A stretch of 5,749 bases of DNA from Dysgonamonadaceae bacterium (GTDB lineage: Bacteria > Bacteroidota > Bacteroidia > Bacteroidales > Azobacteroidaceae): positions 1 to 5,749 of the forward strand of contig JAITCT010000222.1 of NCBI GenBank assembly GCA_031282925.1, written 5' to 3'. The translations under genes and the position numbers were made by a program. The notes under the pieces were generated by a model. It saw nothing but the letters and a program-made list of their open reading frames with translations, searched no databases and had not been told where the DNA came from. Positions within the stretch are counted from its first letter, which is position 1; each line of letters opens with the position of its first letter. Positions 1 through 5,732 of the stretch are shown in pieces.

Positions 1-486
1 GGGAAAGTGTCCGAATTTCCGGTTAAATTAAACAGGCCCAAAACAAAAGAACTGTACCTTTATTATTTTCTTATTCATTCGGGTGAGTTTATTTTTTTGA
101 AAAAGAGGGAAGGAAAAGGCATTTGGCAAAATTTGTACGAATTTCCTTCGGTGGAATCGGAAATTCCCCTGTCGTTTGAAGAGCTGGTTAAATGCAGGGA
201 TTTTCAGGCGCTTTTCCCCGGCAATACCTGTCATTCCACACTTGTTGACGCGGAATCCCGTGATACGTTCCTGCCGTTCAAACTATTAGTAAAAAATTAC
301 AAACATGTTTTAACACACCGGATTTTGTATGCCGATTTTTATGAAGTGTCTGCCAAAAACCCGTTGGGGCAGGACAAATACAGGAAAATAAGGCAAAGCG
401 AAATCGGAGAATATCCGATACACAGGCTGATGCAGCGTTTTATGGAAAAATTTACGGGTGATGTTTCCCAAAGTATGCTAATTTAG
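1..486 (+). CDS. mutY: A/G-specific adenine glycosylase MutY, C-terminal part (5' end outside window)
   Basis: MutY removes adenine mispaired with 8-oxoguanine in base excision repair. Only its C-terminal NUDIX-like domain, which recognises 8-oxoguanine, is present; the helix-hairpin-helix catalytic part and the 4Fe-4S cluster lie upstream of the window. Counting codons from base 1, the inter-domain linker with FPVKLNR is at about 5-12, the family hallmark IWQNLYEFP at 41-49, and HVLTH at 102-106 sits where other MutY proteins have the H-x-F-S-H loop that reads the lesion (T replaces S). YPIHRLMQRF near the end is the usual last helix. The frame is open from base 1, so the GTG at 7 is an internal valine and not a start. 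The last residues (GDVSQSMLI) run past where I expect the family to end, and most of them are encoded by a direct repeat that recurs at 1635-1657. The domain assignment is secure; the gene is cut only by the window edge. Confidence 0.9.
   Translation, partial: GKVSEFPVKLNRPKTKELYLYYFLIHSGEFIFLKKREGKGIWQNLYEFPSVESEIPLSFEELVKCRDFQALFPGNTCHSTLVDAESRDTFLPFKLLVKNYKHVLTHRILYADFYEVSAKNPLGQDKYRKIRQSEIGEYPIHRLMQRFMEKFTGDVSQSMLI
464..486 (+). repeat. Direct repeat, copy 1, at the 3' end of mutY
   Basis: The 20-base sequence CCCAAAGTATGCTAATTTAG at 467-486 is identical to bases 1638-1657. With the flanking TT[T/C] the match is 22 of 23 bases. This copy encodes the last six residues and the TAG stop of mutY. 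The two copies are 1171 bp apart and enclose the AT-rich glycosyltransferase gene. The repeat could be an attachment site or target duplication of an inserted cassette, or two members of a dispersed repeat family. Confidence 0.9.
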
Positions 487-505
487 GCGTTGTCTAAGCT
501 AGCAT
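475..505 (+). other. Hairpin overlapping the mutY stop codon
   Basis: Bases 475-486 (ATGCTAATTTAG) can pair with 494-505 (CTAAGCTAGCAT) across a 7-base loop. That gives 12 positions with one A-C mismatch and one U-G pair in RNA. The left arm lies inside direct-repeat copy 1. No T-run follows (the next bases are CTCAAAAAAC), so it is not a classical intrinsic terminator. It may still stabilise the mRNA end, or be a folded recombination site. Copy 2 of the repeat lacks a matching right arm. Confidence 0.5.
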
Positions 506-549
506 CTCAAAAAACAGGACAGTTATGATTACAAACTAAATATTTTTAC

Positions 550-557
550 TATCTTTG
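550..557 (+). promoter_or_regulatory. Possible Bacteroidota -7 element for the GT8 gene
   Basis: TATCTTTG matches the TAnnTTTG -7 consensus of the Bacteroidota primary sigma factor and lies about 45 bases before the ATG at 603. The position where a -33 TTTG would fall (about 527-530) reads GATT, so only half of the promoter is convincing. It would let the gene be transcribed independently of mutY. Confidence 0.4.
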
Positions 558-602
558 TGCCCGTAAATTTTGAATAAAAACAACACATTGTATAATACTT
601 AA

Positions 603-1604
603 ATGGATTTTATGGAAACTTCGAAACAAAACATTATTCCTGTATTCTTTACATTTAACAACAATTATGCATTTCCGGCTCAAGTTGCCATATATTCTTT
701 GTTGAAATATGCGGATAAACAGTATTTCTATAAACTCTATATTTTACAGGATAGTTTAACTATAGAAAATCAATCCAGGTTATTAAAAATCATAAAATCT
801 TTCACAAATCATGCCTCGTTAGAATTTATTAATGTAGGTGATTTTCACCAAAATTCGGACTGGAAACATATCAAAAATAAATGCCATTTTTCGAAGGAAA
901 TATTCAATAAATTAATCGCTGATATAGTTTTTCCTCAATATGACAGAATTATATGTTCTGATGTGGATGTTGTTTTTAAAGGGGATATTTCAAAATCATT
1001 TTATGTGAATCAAGATGCTGATTATCTTGTAGAAGGCATAAGAAATGTATTTAAAAGTGCAGAAAAATTATGGAAAAATTCAAATTATACTCCTACAGAA
1101 AAAGCCATTCTATTAAAAGGTATTGGCGCTGGATATCTTATATTAAATATCAAACAACTACGAATGGGAAAAGGGAAAGAAATGCGCGCTTATTATAAAG
1201 AGAATTTAGAAAATCTAACATTGCCGGAACAAGATGTGATTAATATTTGTTGCTATCCGAATATAGGTTACTTACCCCATTCTTACATGGTCAGTGCAGA
1301 TTGGTACTCTATAAAAATAACACGGGATATTTTTTTTAATGATTTAAATTTTAATGTAGAATCTTTATTTATTGAATCTTTGAAAAATCCGGTTCAGCTT
1401 CATTATGCTGGATATAATAAACCCTGGAATAGCTTTTTTGGCAAAAAATGGTTTGAGTGGTTTCAGGAAGTTAATGATGCCGGTTTGACAGGCGATTACC
1501 TGCAAAAACTTCCCTGTTATTTGTTTCAAAGGAGAAAGCAATATAATTTATTGAGATTTATCGGCAAAATGAATAAAAAATTCACAAAATTATGCGGAAA
1601 ATAA
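603..1604 (+). CDS. Glycosyltransferase family 8 protein
   Basis: Predicted retaining glycosyltransferase of CAZy family GT8 (LgtC/glycogenin type, GT-A fold), moving a sugar from a UDP-sugar to a glycan acceptor in the cytoplasm, probably for lipopolysaccharide or capsule. It is 333 residues, normal for the family. The N-terminal nucleotide-sugar strand is IIPVFFTFNNNYAFPAQ (11-27). The metal-binding DxD is DVD at 120-122 within ICSDVDVVF. GAGYLILN (175-182) and EQDVIN (209-214) match conserved core motifs, and HYAGYNKPW (267-275) is the C-terminal metal/phosphate-binding motif. All key residues are present. The basic tail (308-333) may bind membrane. The start is the first ATG; a second in-frame ATG at 612 is equally possible, and neither has a clear ribosome binding site. 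The gene is much more AT-rich than its neighbours (about 30% GC in a line I counted, against 42-53% in lines from mutY and the secreted-protein gene) and is bracketed by a direct repeat, both signs of acquisition. Donor sugar and acceptor cannot be read from sequence. Confidence 0.9.
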   Translation: MDFMETSKQNIIPVFFTFNNNYAFPAQVAIYSLLKYADKQYFYKLYILQDSLTIENQSRLLKIIKSFTNHASLEFINVGDFHQNSDWKHIKNKCHFSKEIFNKLIADIVFPQYDRIICSDVDVVFKGDISKSFYVNQDADYLVEGIRNVFKSAEKLWKNSNYTPTEKAILLKGIGAGYLILNIKQLRMGKGKEMRAYYKENLENLTLPEQDVINICCYPNIGYLPHSYMVSADWYSIKITRDIFFNDLNFNVESLFIESLKNPVQLHYAGYNKPWNSFFGKKWFEWFQEVNDAGLTGDYLQKLPCYLFQRRKQYNLLRFIGKMNKKFTKLCGK

Positions 1605-1634
1605 AAAGTAATAATGCTTTATCTTCCGCTGACA

Positions 1635-1657
1635 TTCCCCAAAGTATGCTAATTTAG
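1635..1657 (+). repeat. Direct repeat, copy 2, downstream of the GT8 gene
   Basis: Bases 1638-1657 repeat 467-486 exactly; bases 1635-1637 (TTC) differ from 464-466 (TTT) by one base. The copy begins about 30 bases after the GT8 stop codon. Similarity ends abruptly after the shared TAG: copy 1 continues GCGTTGTC, copy 2 continues ACAAATCC. Confidence 0.9.
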
Positions 1658-1709
1658 ACAAATCCGCAATTGACGTTCTGGCTTCGACTCTTGTATCTCA
1701 ATTGAAAAA

Positions 1710-1746
1710 TGAAAATCCGGCTGCCATTAAGCAAGCCGGATTTTCA
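1710..1746. terminator. Bidirectional intrinsic terminator between converging genes
   Basis: TGAAAATCCGGCT (1710-1722) and AGCCGGATTTTCA (1734-1746) form a perfect 13-bp stem with an 11-base loop. On the - strand the stem is followed by a T-rich run (ATTTTTC, opposite 1703-1709), so it fits best as the terminator of the 862-residue protein gene, whose stop lies about 25 bases away. On the + strand the TTTT is inside the stem, and it may also stop readthrough from the GT8 gene. Confidence 0.8.
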
Positions 1747-1770
1747 CATCGATTATGAGCAGTTGTGTGT

Positions 1771-4359
1771 TTATTTTACAATCACTTTGGCCACCTTAGC
1801 GCCGCTTTTCACGATATAGATTCCTGCCGGAACCGCTATTGTTTGATTTGCCGATACTCCCGACCGGGCGGTTACCAGACGGCCGTCAATCGTGTAGATT
1901 AATACTGCGCCGCTGACGTTTACTACTTTCACTCCGCCTGCCGTTCCGTAAATCTTTGCCGGTGTGCCGCCGACTTCTTTAAGACCGGTATATTCCCATA
2001 TCTTTCCCCATTGAAATGTGGCCGCTAAATCAGCATTATCTACGAATATCAACCGTTCGGAATCCCGGGATAAGTAACGGTAGGAGGCACTTTGCTTTTT
2101 TGTATAATCCGCACTTGATACAATTTTAAAATGGGAGTGCTCGCGCCGGTTGGCCGGCTCAACGTATTTCAAAGCAAATGTCTGGCGGAAGAGGCTGTCT
2201 GCATAAACGGAATCCCTGCTGTAACAGTCCTTACGGTAATCAGCCCTGTTCGTAAAGAAAGCGTAAGGAGCGATATTTGCGGAATCCGCTGCATCCGTCA
2301 AATAAAGGCTATCGCTTGTGTCTGTACAGTATATGCCGTAATACCAAATCGAATCGTGTTCGTAACCGATTTCTGCCGCGCCTCTGTATTCGAGGGTAAA
2401 TTCAAGCGCCTGACCGATGGTTGCCAAAACGGCATAATTAACGGCGGCGCCAACCGTATCGCCCGGAGCAATAAACGTAACGCCCGGCCCCATAGCAGGG
2501 TAGTCAACAAGGGTGAATACGCTGGCAGCTTGCCGGTTATCGTCGTCAACTGCCGCGTTTATACGCACCCAATCTGCTATTTCATCTTCGCTGACAATTC
2601 GCCATCCGGCTATGCCCGAATCCATATTGTCCTTATACTGATCAATGGCGCTGTAAATACCTTCGCTTGCTTCATAATATTCTTTGCTCGAATATCTGAG
2701 AGCTCTTCTAAACTTAACGGCTTGCACACCGGTATTGCCGCCCAGGGCGTCAATCAAAGCATGATCTTCCCTTTGCGTGCTGTCTAAAGTTTGCAAATAG
2801 ACCGCTCCTTCCTCCGTTCCTCCGGATACGAAGGGCAAACAGAACTTGTACTGTGGAAAATTCCATGTCTCGCTTTTTATCAATTCTTCTTTTTCCTTCT
2901 CCTTCAAAGTTACCCATTGTACGGAATCGCCGCTACCGTCGCTTGCATTTGCCTTCAGGAAATATTCCTTACCATTTTGACCGGTATATGAGAATATATA
3001 ATAAGGGACTTCATGCGCTTGATGCTTTTTCCCCAAATATTGCGTATTGCTTTTATAAACAGTCAACCAGGAATAAGAAGTTTCATCGTCCTGTTCAACC
3101 GGCTTGAGAAACGCTTCAAGGGAATTGCCGGGCAGGGCGTCATCATAAGAGAAATTCCGGCCTGCCTTCGTTTCCAGAAGCGCTACTTTCTTGAAAGGGC
3201 TTACCAGATGCTCTATATTCATGAACGGAGAAAACTCATTATTAATACATTCAATTTTAACGAGGTCTCTCTTATAAGGCTTTTCCGCAGTCGTAACAAG
3301 TTCGACCGTATCCCCCCCCCGGCTGAGAGCGATAAACGAGTCCCGCAGCACAAGCTGTTGCGGAATGCCGTAAATCGTGTCAATTTCGGGAGTAAATATC
3401 CATCTGTCGAGTTCCTTTTCGTCATTTCCCCTTACCCGCTTAACCAGCCAGTGGCTCCTGATACTGCCTGCCATTTTTTCGTGATAGTCATCGCTGATGT
3501 GAAATTTCCCTTTTGCAGAATAGTAATAAAGTTCTCCCCCTATTTTCTGGTAGATACCAACAACCGAGTCGTCGTCGCAAGAATAATCGGGTCCGTTCCA
3601 CAAGTTCAACGCCAGGGTTGTTTTGAACCAAACAGTGTCGGGATTAGAAGAAGCAGGATGTTGCGGATCGGCAATAATCAATCTTTGCGGCTGGCCGGCG
3701 CCCGTTATATACCATGTTGAAGACAAGTCAACGGAACCGACACCCGTATTGTAATGCAGAACCGTCCCGTATGACGGCAGTTCGCCGGTCGTTAATTTCC
3801 ATTTACAGGAAGCTACGGGCAAGAATGTAACAGTCGTTGAATCTTCCATATCGTAAATAATTGCAAATGCCTGCCGAAGGCTGTTTTCTGCCGTTTCCGG
3901 TTTCCATCCTAACTGTGTATTCGTAACGGTAGAATCGGAAGCCTCAAAGGAAGAAATAGCTGTATCCAAAACGGTCAGGTACTGATCTCCGTTCCTGATA
4001 TGGAATAATTCGATTTTTTTGCCGGCATTAGCGAATTTAATCTTATCCAATCCGGCTATCGTGCCGTCGGATTTAATTGAATCCGCCAATTCGAAAAAGA
4101 AGGTAGCCGCATGTCCCGTGCCGGAGATGATGACGGTGGCCGAGTCGGAAACGGCACTGCCGGGATTGCCGGCAATTTCCTGCGATACGGCGTCAATGTC
4201 ATATTTCATTTTTTCCAGCCATTCCGACGTTACGTATCCGTATGACAGGTTGCCGGAAAACGCTGCTTTACCGAAAGGAGCGCCCGCAAGGTTTGCGTTT
4301 GCCTGCAAAGCAGCCGAGGCTATCATTGCCGAGCCCAAAATCAATAATATCTTTTTCAT
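1771..4359 (-). CDS. Large secreted protein with T9SS type A C-terminal sorting domain, function unknown
   Basis: This 862-residue protein is predicted to be exported by Sec and then carried across the outer membrane by the type IX system, to be anchored on the surface or released. The signal peptide is MKK, then a hydrophobic stretch, then ANA at 20-22, with cleavage likely before NLAGA. Residues about 809-862 form the sorting tail: VKVVNVSG, then IYTIDGRLV (821-829), then IAVPAGIYIVKSG (841-853) and a basic end KVAKVIVK, the usual type A (Por_Secre_tail) pattern. The middle is acidic, rich in beta-prone Y/W/S/T residues, and shows loosely similar elements (YLTVLDTA about 127, YFLKANAS about 466, YLQTLDST about 521, RYLSRDSERLIFVDN 761-775), suggesting divergent repeated domains. 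I see no catalytic motif. Six cysteines (185, 261, 371, 507, 678, 712) could form disulfides. The coding strand has nine consecutive G at residues 347-350. The gene has its own promoter-like -7 element and ends at a strong hairpin. It could be an adhesin, a carbohydrate-binding protein or a structural surface protein; I cannot choose. Confidence 0.85.
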   Translation of the reverse strand: MKKILLILGSAMIASAALQANANLAGAPFGKAAFSGNLSYGYVTSEWLEKMKYDIDAVSQEIAGNPGSAVSDSATVIISGTGHAATFFFELADSIKSDGTIAGLDKIKFANAGKKIELFHIRNGDQYLTVLDTAISSFEASDSTVTNTQLGWKPETAENSLRQAFAIIYDMEDSTTVTFLPVASCKWKLTTGELPSYGTVLHYNTGVGSVDLSSTWYITGAGQPQRLIIADPQHPASSNPDTVWFKTTLALNLWNGPDYSCDDDSVVGIYQKIGGELYYYSAKGKFHISDDYHEKMAGSIRSHWLVKRVRGNDEKELDRWIFTPEIDTIYGIPQQLVLRDSFIALSRGGDTVELVTTAEKPYKRDLVKIECINNEFSPFMNIEHLVSPFKKVALLETKAGRNFSYDDALPGNSLEAFLKPVEQDDETSYSWLTVYKSNTQYLGKKHQAHEVPYYIFSYTGQNGKEYFLKANASDGSGDSVQWVTLKEKEKEELIKSETWNFPQYKFCLPFVSGGTEEGAVYLQTLDSTQREDHALIDALGGNTGVQAVKFRRALRYSSKEYYEASEGIYSAIDQYKDNMDSGIAGWRIVSEDEIADWVRINAAVDDDNRQAASVFTLVDYPAMGPGVTFIAPGDTVGAAVNYAVLATIGQALEFTLEYRGAAEIGYEHDSIWYYGIYCTDTSDSLYLTDAADSANIAPYAFFTNRADYRKDCYSRDSVYADSLFRQTFALKYVEPANRREHSHFKIVSSADYTKKQSASYRYLSRDSERLIFVDNADLAATFQWGKIWEYTGLKEVGGTPAKIYGTAGGVKVVNVSGAVLIYTIDGRLVTARSGVSANQTIAVPAGIYIVKSGAKVAKVIVK
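3312..3320 (-). repeat. Nine-base poly-G tract in the coding strand
   Basis: The + strand shows nine C in a row, which is G9 in the coding strand (codons CGG GGG GGG GAT, residues R347-D350). The frame is intact at this length. Slippage by one base would truncate the protein well before its T9SS sorting domain. Such tracts can be contingency loci, but a sequencing or assembly length error is also possible. Confidence 0.85.
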
Positions 4360-4367
4360 AAAAATGT

Positions 4368-4381
4368 ATTATTTAAATAAT
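4368..4381. repeat. AT-only palindrome just upstream of the secreted-protein start
   Basis: ATTATTTAAATAAT is a perfect 14-base palindrome lying 9-22 bases upstream of the start codon at 4359, where a ribosome binding site would be. It contains no G or C, so as RNA it would fold weakly. AT-rich leaders are usual in Bacteroidota and this may carry no function. Confidence 0.4.
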
Positions 4382-4425
4382 GATAATTGCTGAAAAATCC
4401 GCACCCGAACTGCGTTTTGAATGTG

Positions 4426-4433
4426 CAAATATA
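4426..4433 (-). promoter_or_regulatory. Possible -7 element for the secreted-protein gene
   Basis: On the - strand this reads TATATTTG, a full match to TAnnTTTG, identical to the -7 element upstream of the MalY/PatB gene. It would give a leader of about 60 bases. No TTTG stands at the expected -33 position (4453-4456 reads GATA on the - strand), so activation by another factor is possible. Confidence 0.5.
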
Positions 4434-4440
4434 AAACAAA

Positions 4441-4455
4441 ATATCAATATGATAT
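4441..4455. repeat. Inverted repeat over the -33 region of the secreted-protein promoter
   Basis: ATATCA (4441-4446), three bases, then TGATAT (4450-4455) form a perfect inverted repeat. It begins 8 bases upstream of the -7 element and reaches the position where a -33 box is missing. The geometry fits an operator or activator site, but the sequence is AT-rich and a chance match is quite possible. An unrelated AT-only palindrome with 7-base arms (AAATTAA-G-TTAATTT, 4464-4478) follows right after the end of the neighbouring gene. Confidence 0.35.
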
Positions 4456-4482
4456 CTATTTAGAAATTAAGTTAATTTATTT

Positions 4483-5661
4483 TTACAAGGGACAGGACAA
4501 AGCCTCATACAGTTGCTCAAGCGCCCGTTTCAAAACAATCCGCGAACAACCTGCATTCATCCGCATGAATCCCGTACCCCCTTCGCCGAACATTTCCCCG
4601 TCATTCAGAGCCAGATGCGCCTTATCAACAAACAGCGAAACCAACTCCGGCTGTTTCAGTCCCAATTCGCGGCAATCCAGCCATATCAGGAAAGACGCTT
4701 CGGGAATAACCGCTTTGATTTGCGGAATATTTCTTTTCAAAAAATGATCTGTAAAAAGGATATTACCCTCAACATAATCCAGCATTTGACGCATCCAGTC
4801 CGCCCCGTTCCTGTAAGCGGCTTCCGTGGCCACGTATGCGAAAACAGTGCCGTCATCCAGTTCGCCGGCATGTAAATAACGGTAAAAACTTTCCCTGATT
4901 TGCGGGTTCGGGATTATCGAATAGGAACTGACGATTCCCGCAATATTGAACGTTTTACTTGGCGCCATAAACGTAATGCTGTTGCCTGCCGCTTCCTGCG
5001 AAACCTTTGCAAAAGGCAAATGTTTGTGTCCGAAAAGACCCATATCGGCGTGGATTTCGTCGGAAACAACCAAAATACCGTTTTCCGCACAAATCTGCGC
5101 TAACTCCTGCAAAGTTTCCCGATCCCAGATAATTCCGGCAGGATTGTGCGGATTACAGAGAAGCAGCATTTTACAGTCTTTATCAATGATTCTTTTCAAT
5201 CCGTCCAAATCCATCCGGTATTTACCGTGATCTTCAATCAGCGGATTATTAACCGTTTGCCGCGAATAGCGCTGTGGAACAAGCCGGAACGGATGATACA
5301 CGGGCGGCTGGATAATCACCTTATCCCCCGGGTTCGTAAATTTCATCACACAAAACGCAATGCCTTTCACAATGCCCGGAATATAACTCAGCCATTCTTT
5401 CCGGATTTCCCATTGATGCTGCTTTTTCACCCATTCGATAATAGATTCGGAATAACCGTCCGAAGCGCAGGTATAACCGAAAATACCCTTTTCGACGCGT
5501 TCTTTCAAAGCGTCAATAATAAAATCGCCGCACCTGAAATCCATGTCGGCCACCCACAGGGCAATCAAATCCCCGCGTCCGTACCGTTCCTGCAACACAT
5601 CCGTTTTCACGGCGTATGTTCCCTTCCTGTCAATCACTTCATCAAAGTCATATTTTTTCAT
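4483..5661 (-). CDS. patB: MalY/PatB family PLP-dependent C-S lyase / aminotransferase
   Basis: Predicted cytoplasmic fold-type I PLP enzyme of the MalY/PatB group. Characterised members cleave the C-S bond of cystathionine and related S-substituted cysteines (beta-lyase: thiol or homocysteine, pyruvate, ammonia), and some also transaminate. At 392 residues it is full length. Visible landmarks are the N-terminal LWVADMDF (35-42), typical of the group; FGYT (61-64); PPVYHPF (119-125); CNPHNPAG (169-176), with the cofactor-contacting asparagine; SDEIHAD (200-206), whose aspartate binds the PLP pyridine nitrogen; SKTFNIAG (235-242), with the Schiff-base lysine K236; and FMRMNAG (365-371), whose R367 should bind the substrate carboxylate. 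The ATG at 5661 gives the normal N-terminus (MKKYDFDEVIDRKGTYAVK) and lies about 37 bases downstream of a good promoter. The next gene on the same strand starts about 120 bases further on and has its own -7 element, so the two are probably separate units. The exact substrate, and regulatory roles such as that of E. coli MalY, cannot be inferred here. Confidence 0.92.
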   Translation of the reverse strand: MKKYDFDEVIDRKGTYAVKTDVLQERYGRGDLIALWVADMDFRCGDFIIDALKERVEKGIFGYTCASDGYSESIIEWVKKQHQWEIRKEWLSYIPGIVKGIAFCVMKFTNPGDKVIIQPPVYHPFRLVPQRYSRQTVNNPLIEDHGKYRMDLDGLKRIIDKDCKMLLLCNPHNPAGIIWDRETLQELAQICAENGILVVSDEIHADMGLFGHKHLPFAKVSQEAAGNSITFMAPSKTFNIAGIVSSYSIIPNPQIRESFYRYLHAGELDDGTVFAYVATEAAYRNGADWMRQMLDYVEGNILFTDHFLKRNIPQIKAVIPEASFLIWLDCRELGLKQPELVSLFVDKAHLALNDGEMFGEGGTGFMRMNAGCSRIVLKRALEQLYEALSCPL

Positions 5662-5698
5662 GCCAGTCTGTTTTTTTGTTTGAGAAACCGTGCGGGCG

Positions 5699-5729
5699 CA
5701 AATATAGGCATTTTAAGCGGATTTACAAA
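5699..5729 (-). promoter_or_regulatory. Bacteroidota-type promoter of the MalY/PatB gene
   Basis: Read on the - strand, TTTG (5729-5726), a 19-base spacer and TATATTTG (5706-5699) match the Bacteroidota -33 TTTG / -7 TAnnTTTG promoter in both boxes and spacing. Transcription would start near 5693, giving a leader of about 30 bases. It is the best promoter in the window and supports the host assignment. Confidence 0.75.
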
Positions 5730-5732
5730 TCC
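5719..5732. repeat. Inverted repeat over the -33 box of the MalY/PatB promoter
   Basis: GGATTT (5719-5724), two bases, then AAATCC (5727-5732) form a perfect 6-bp inverted repeat that contains the -33 TTTG. A regulator bound here would compete with RNA polymerase, so it is a candidate operator. It is short and unsupported by a second copy. Confidence 0.35.

Noticed and set aside
7..9. GTG as a start codon for a 159-residue protein
   Set aside because: The frame is open to the first base of the window and the encoded sequence begins in the MutY inter-domain linker, so the gene starts upstream.
591..596. TATAAT just before the GT8 gene as an E. coli-type -10 box
   Set aside because: It ends only about 6 bases before the ATG, has no properly spaced -35 box, and Bacteroidota use a different promoter consensus.
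1592..1657. Small + strand open frame of 21 codons overlapping the end of the GT8 gene and ending in repeat copy 2
   Set aside because: It is very short, lacks a ribosome binding site and has AT-rich low-complexity content; it probably arises by chance from the repeat's TAG and an upstream ATG.
464..1657. Two-copy repeat as the start of a CRISPR array
   Set aside because: Only two copies 1171 bp apart with a protein-coding gene between them; no short regular spacers and no cas genes.
1678..1692. GGCTTCGACTC resembling the T-arm of a tRNA
   Set aside because: No acceptor stem, anticodon arm or CCA-like end can be folded around it, so the downstream repeat is not at a tRNA gene.
2131..3720. 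Two long + strand open frames (2131-2787 and 3013-3720) antisense to the secreted-protein gene
   Set aside because: They lie wholly within a gene with a signal peptide and sorting tail, have no recognisable motifs, and are explained by the base composition of the opposite strand.
4019..5230. Shorter + strand open frames opposite the signal-peptide region and the MalY/PatB gene
   Set aside because: They are antisense to clearly conserved coding sequence and read as low-quality shadow proteins.
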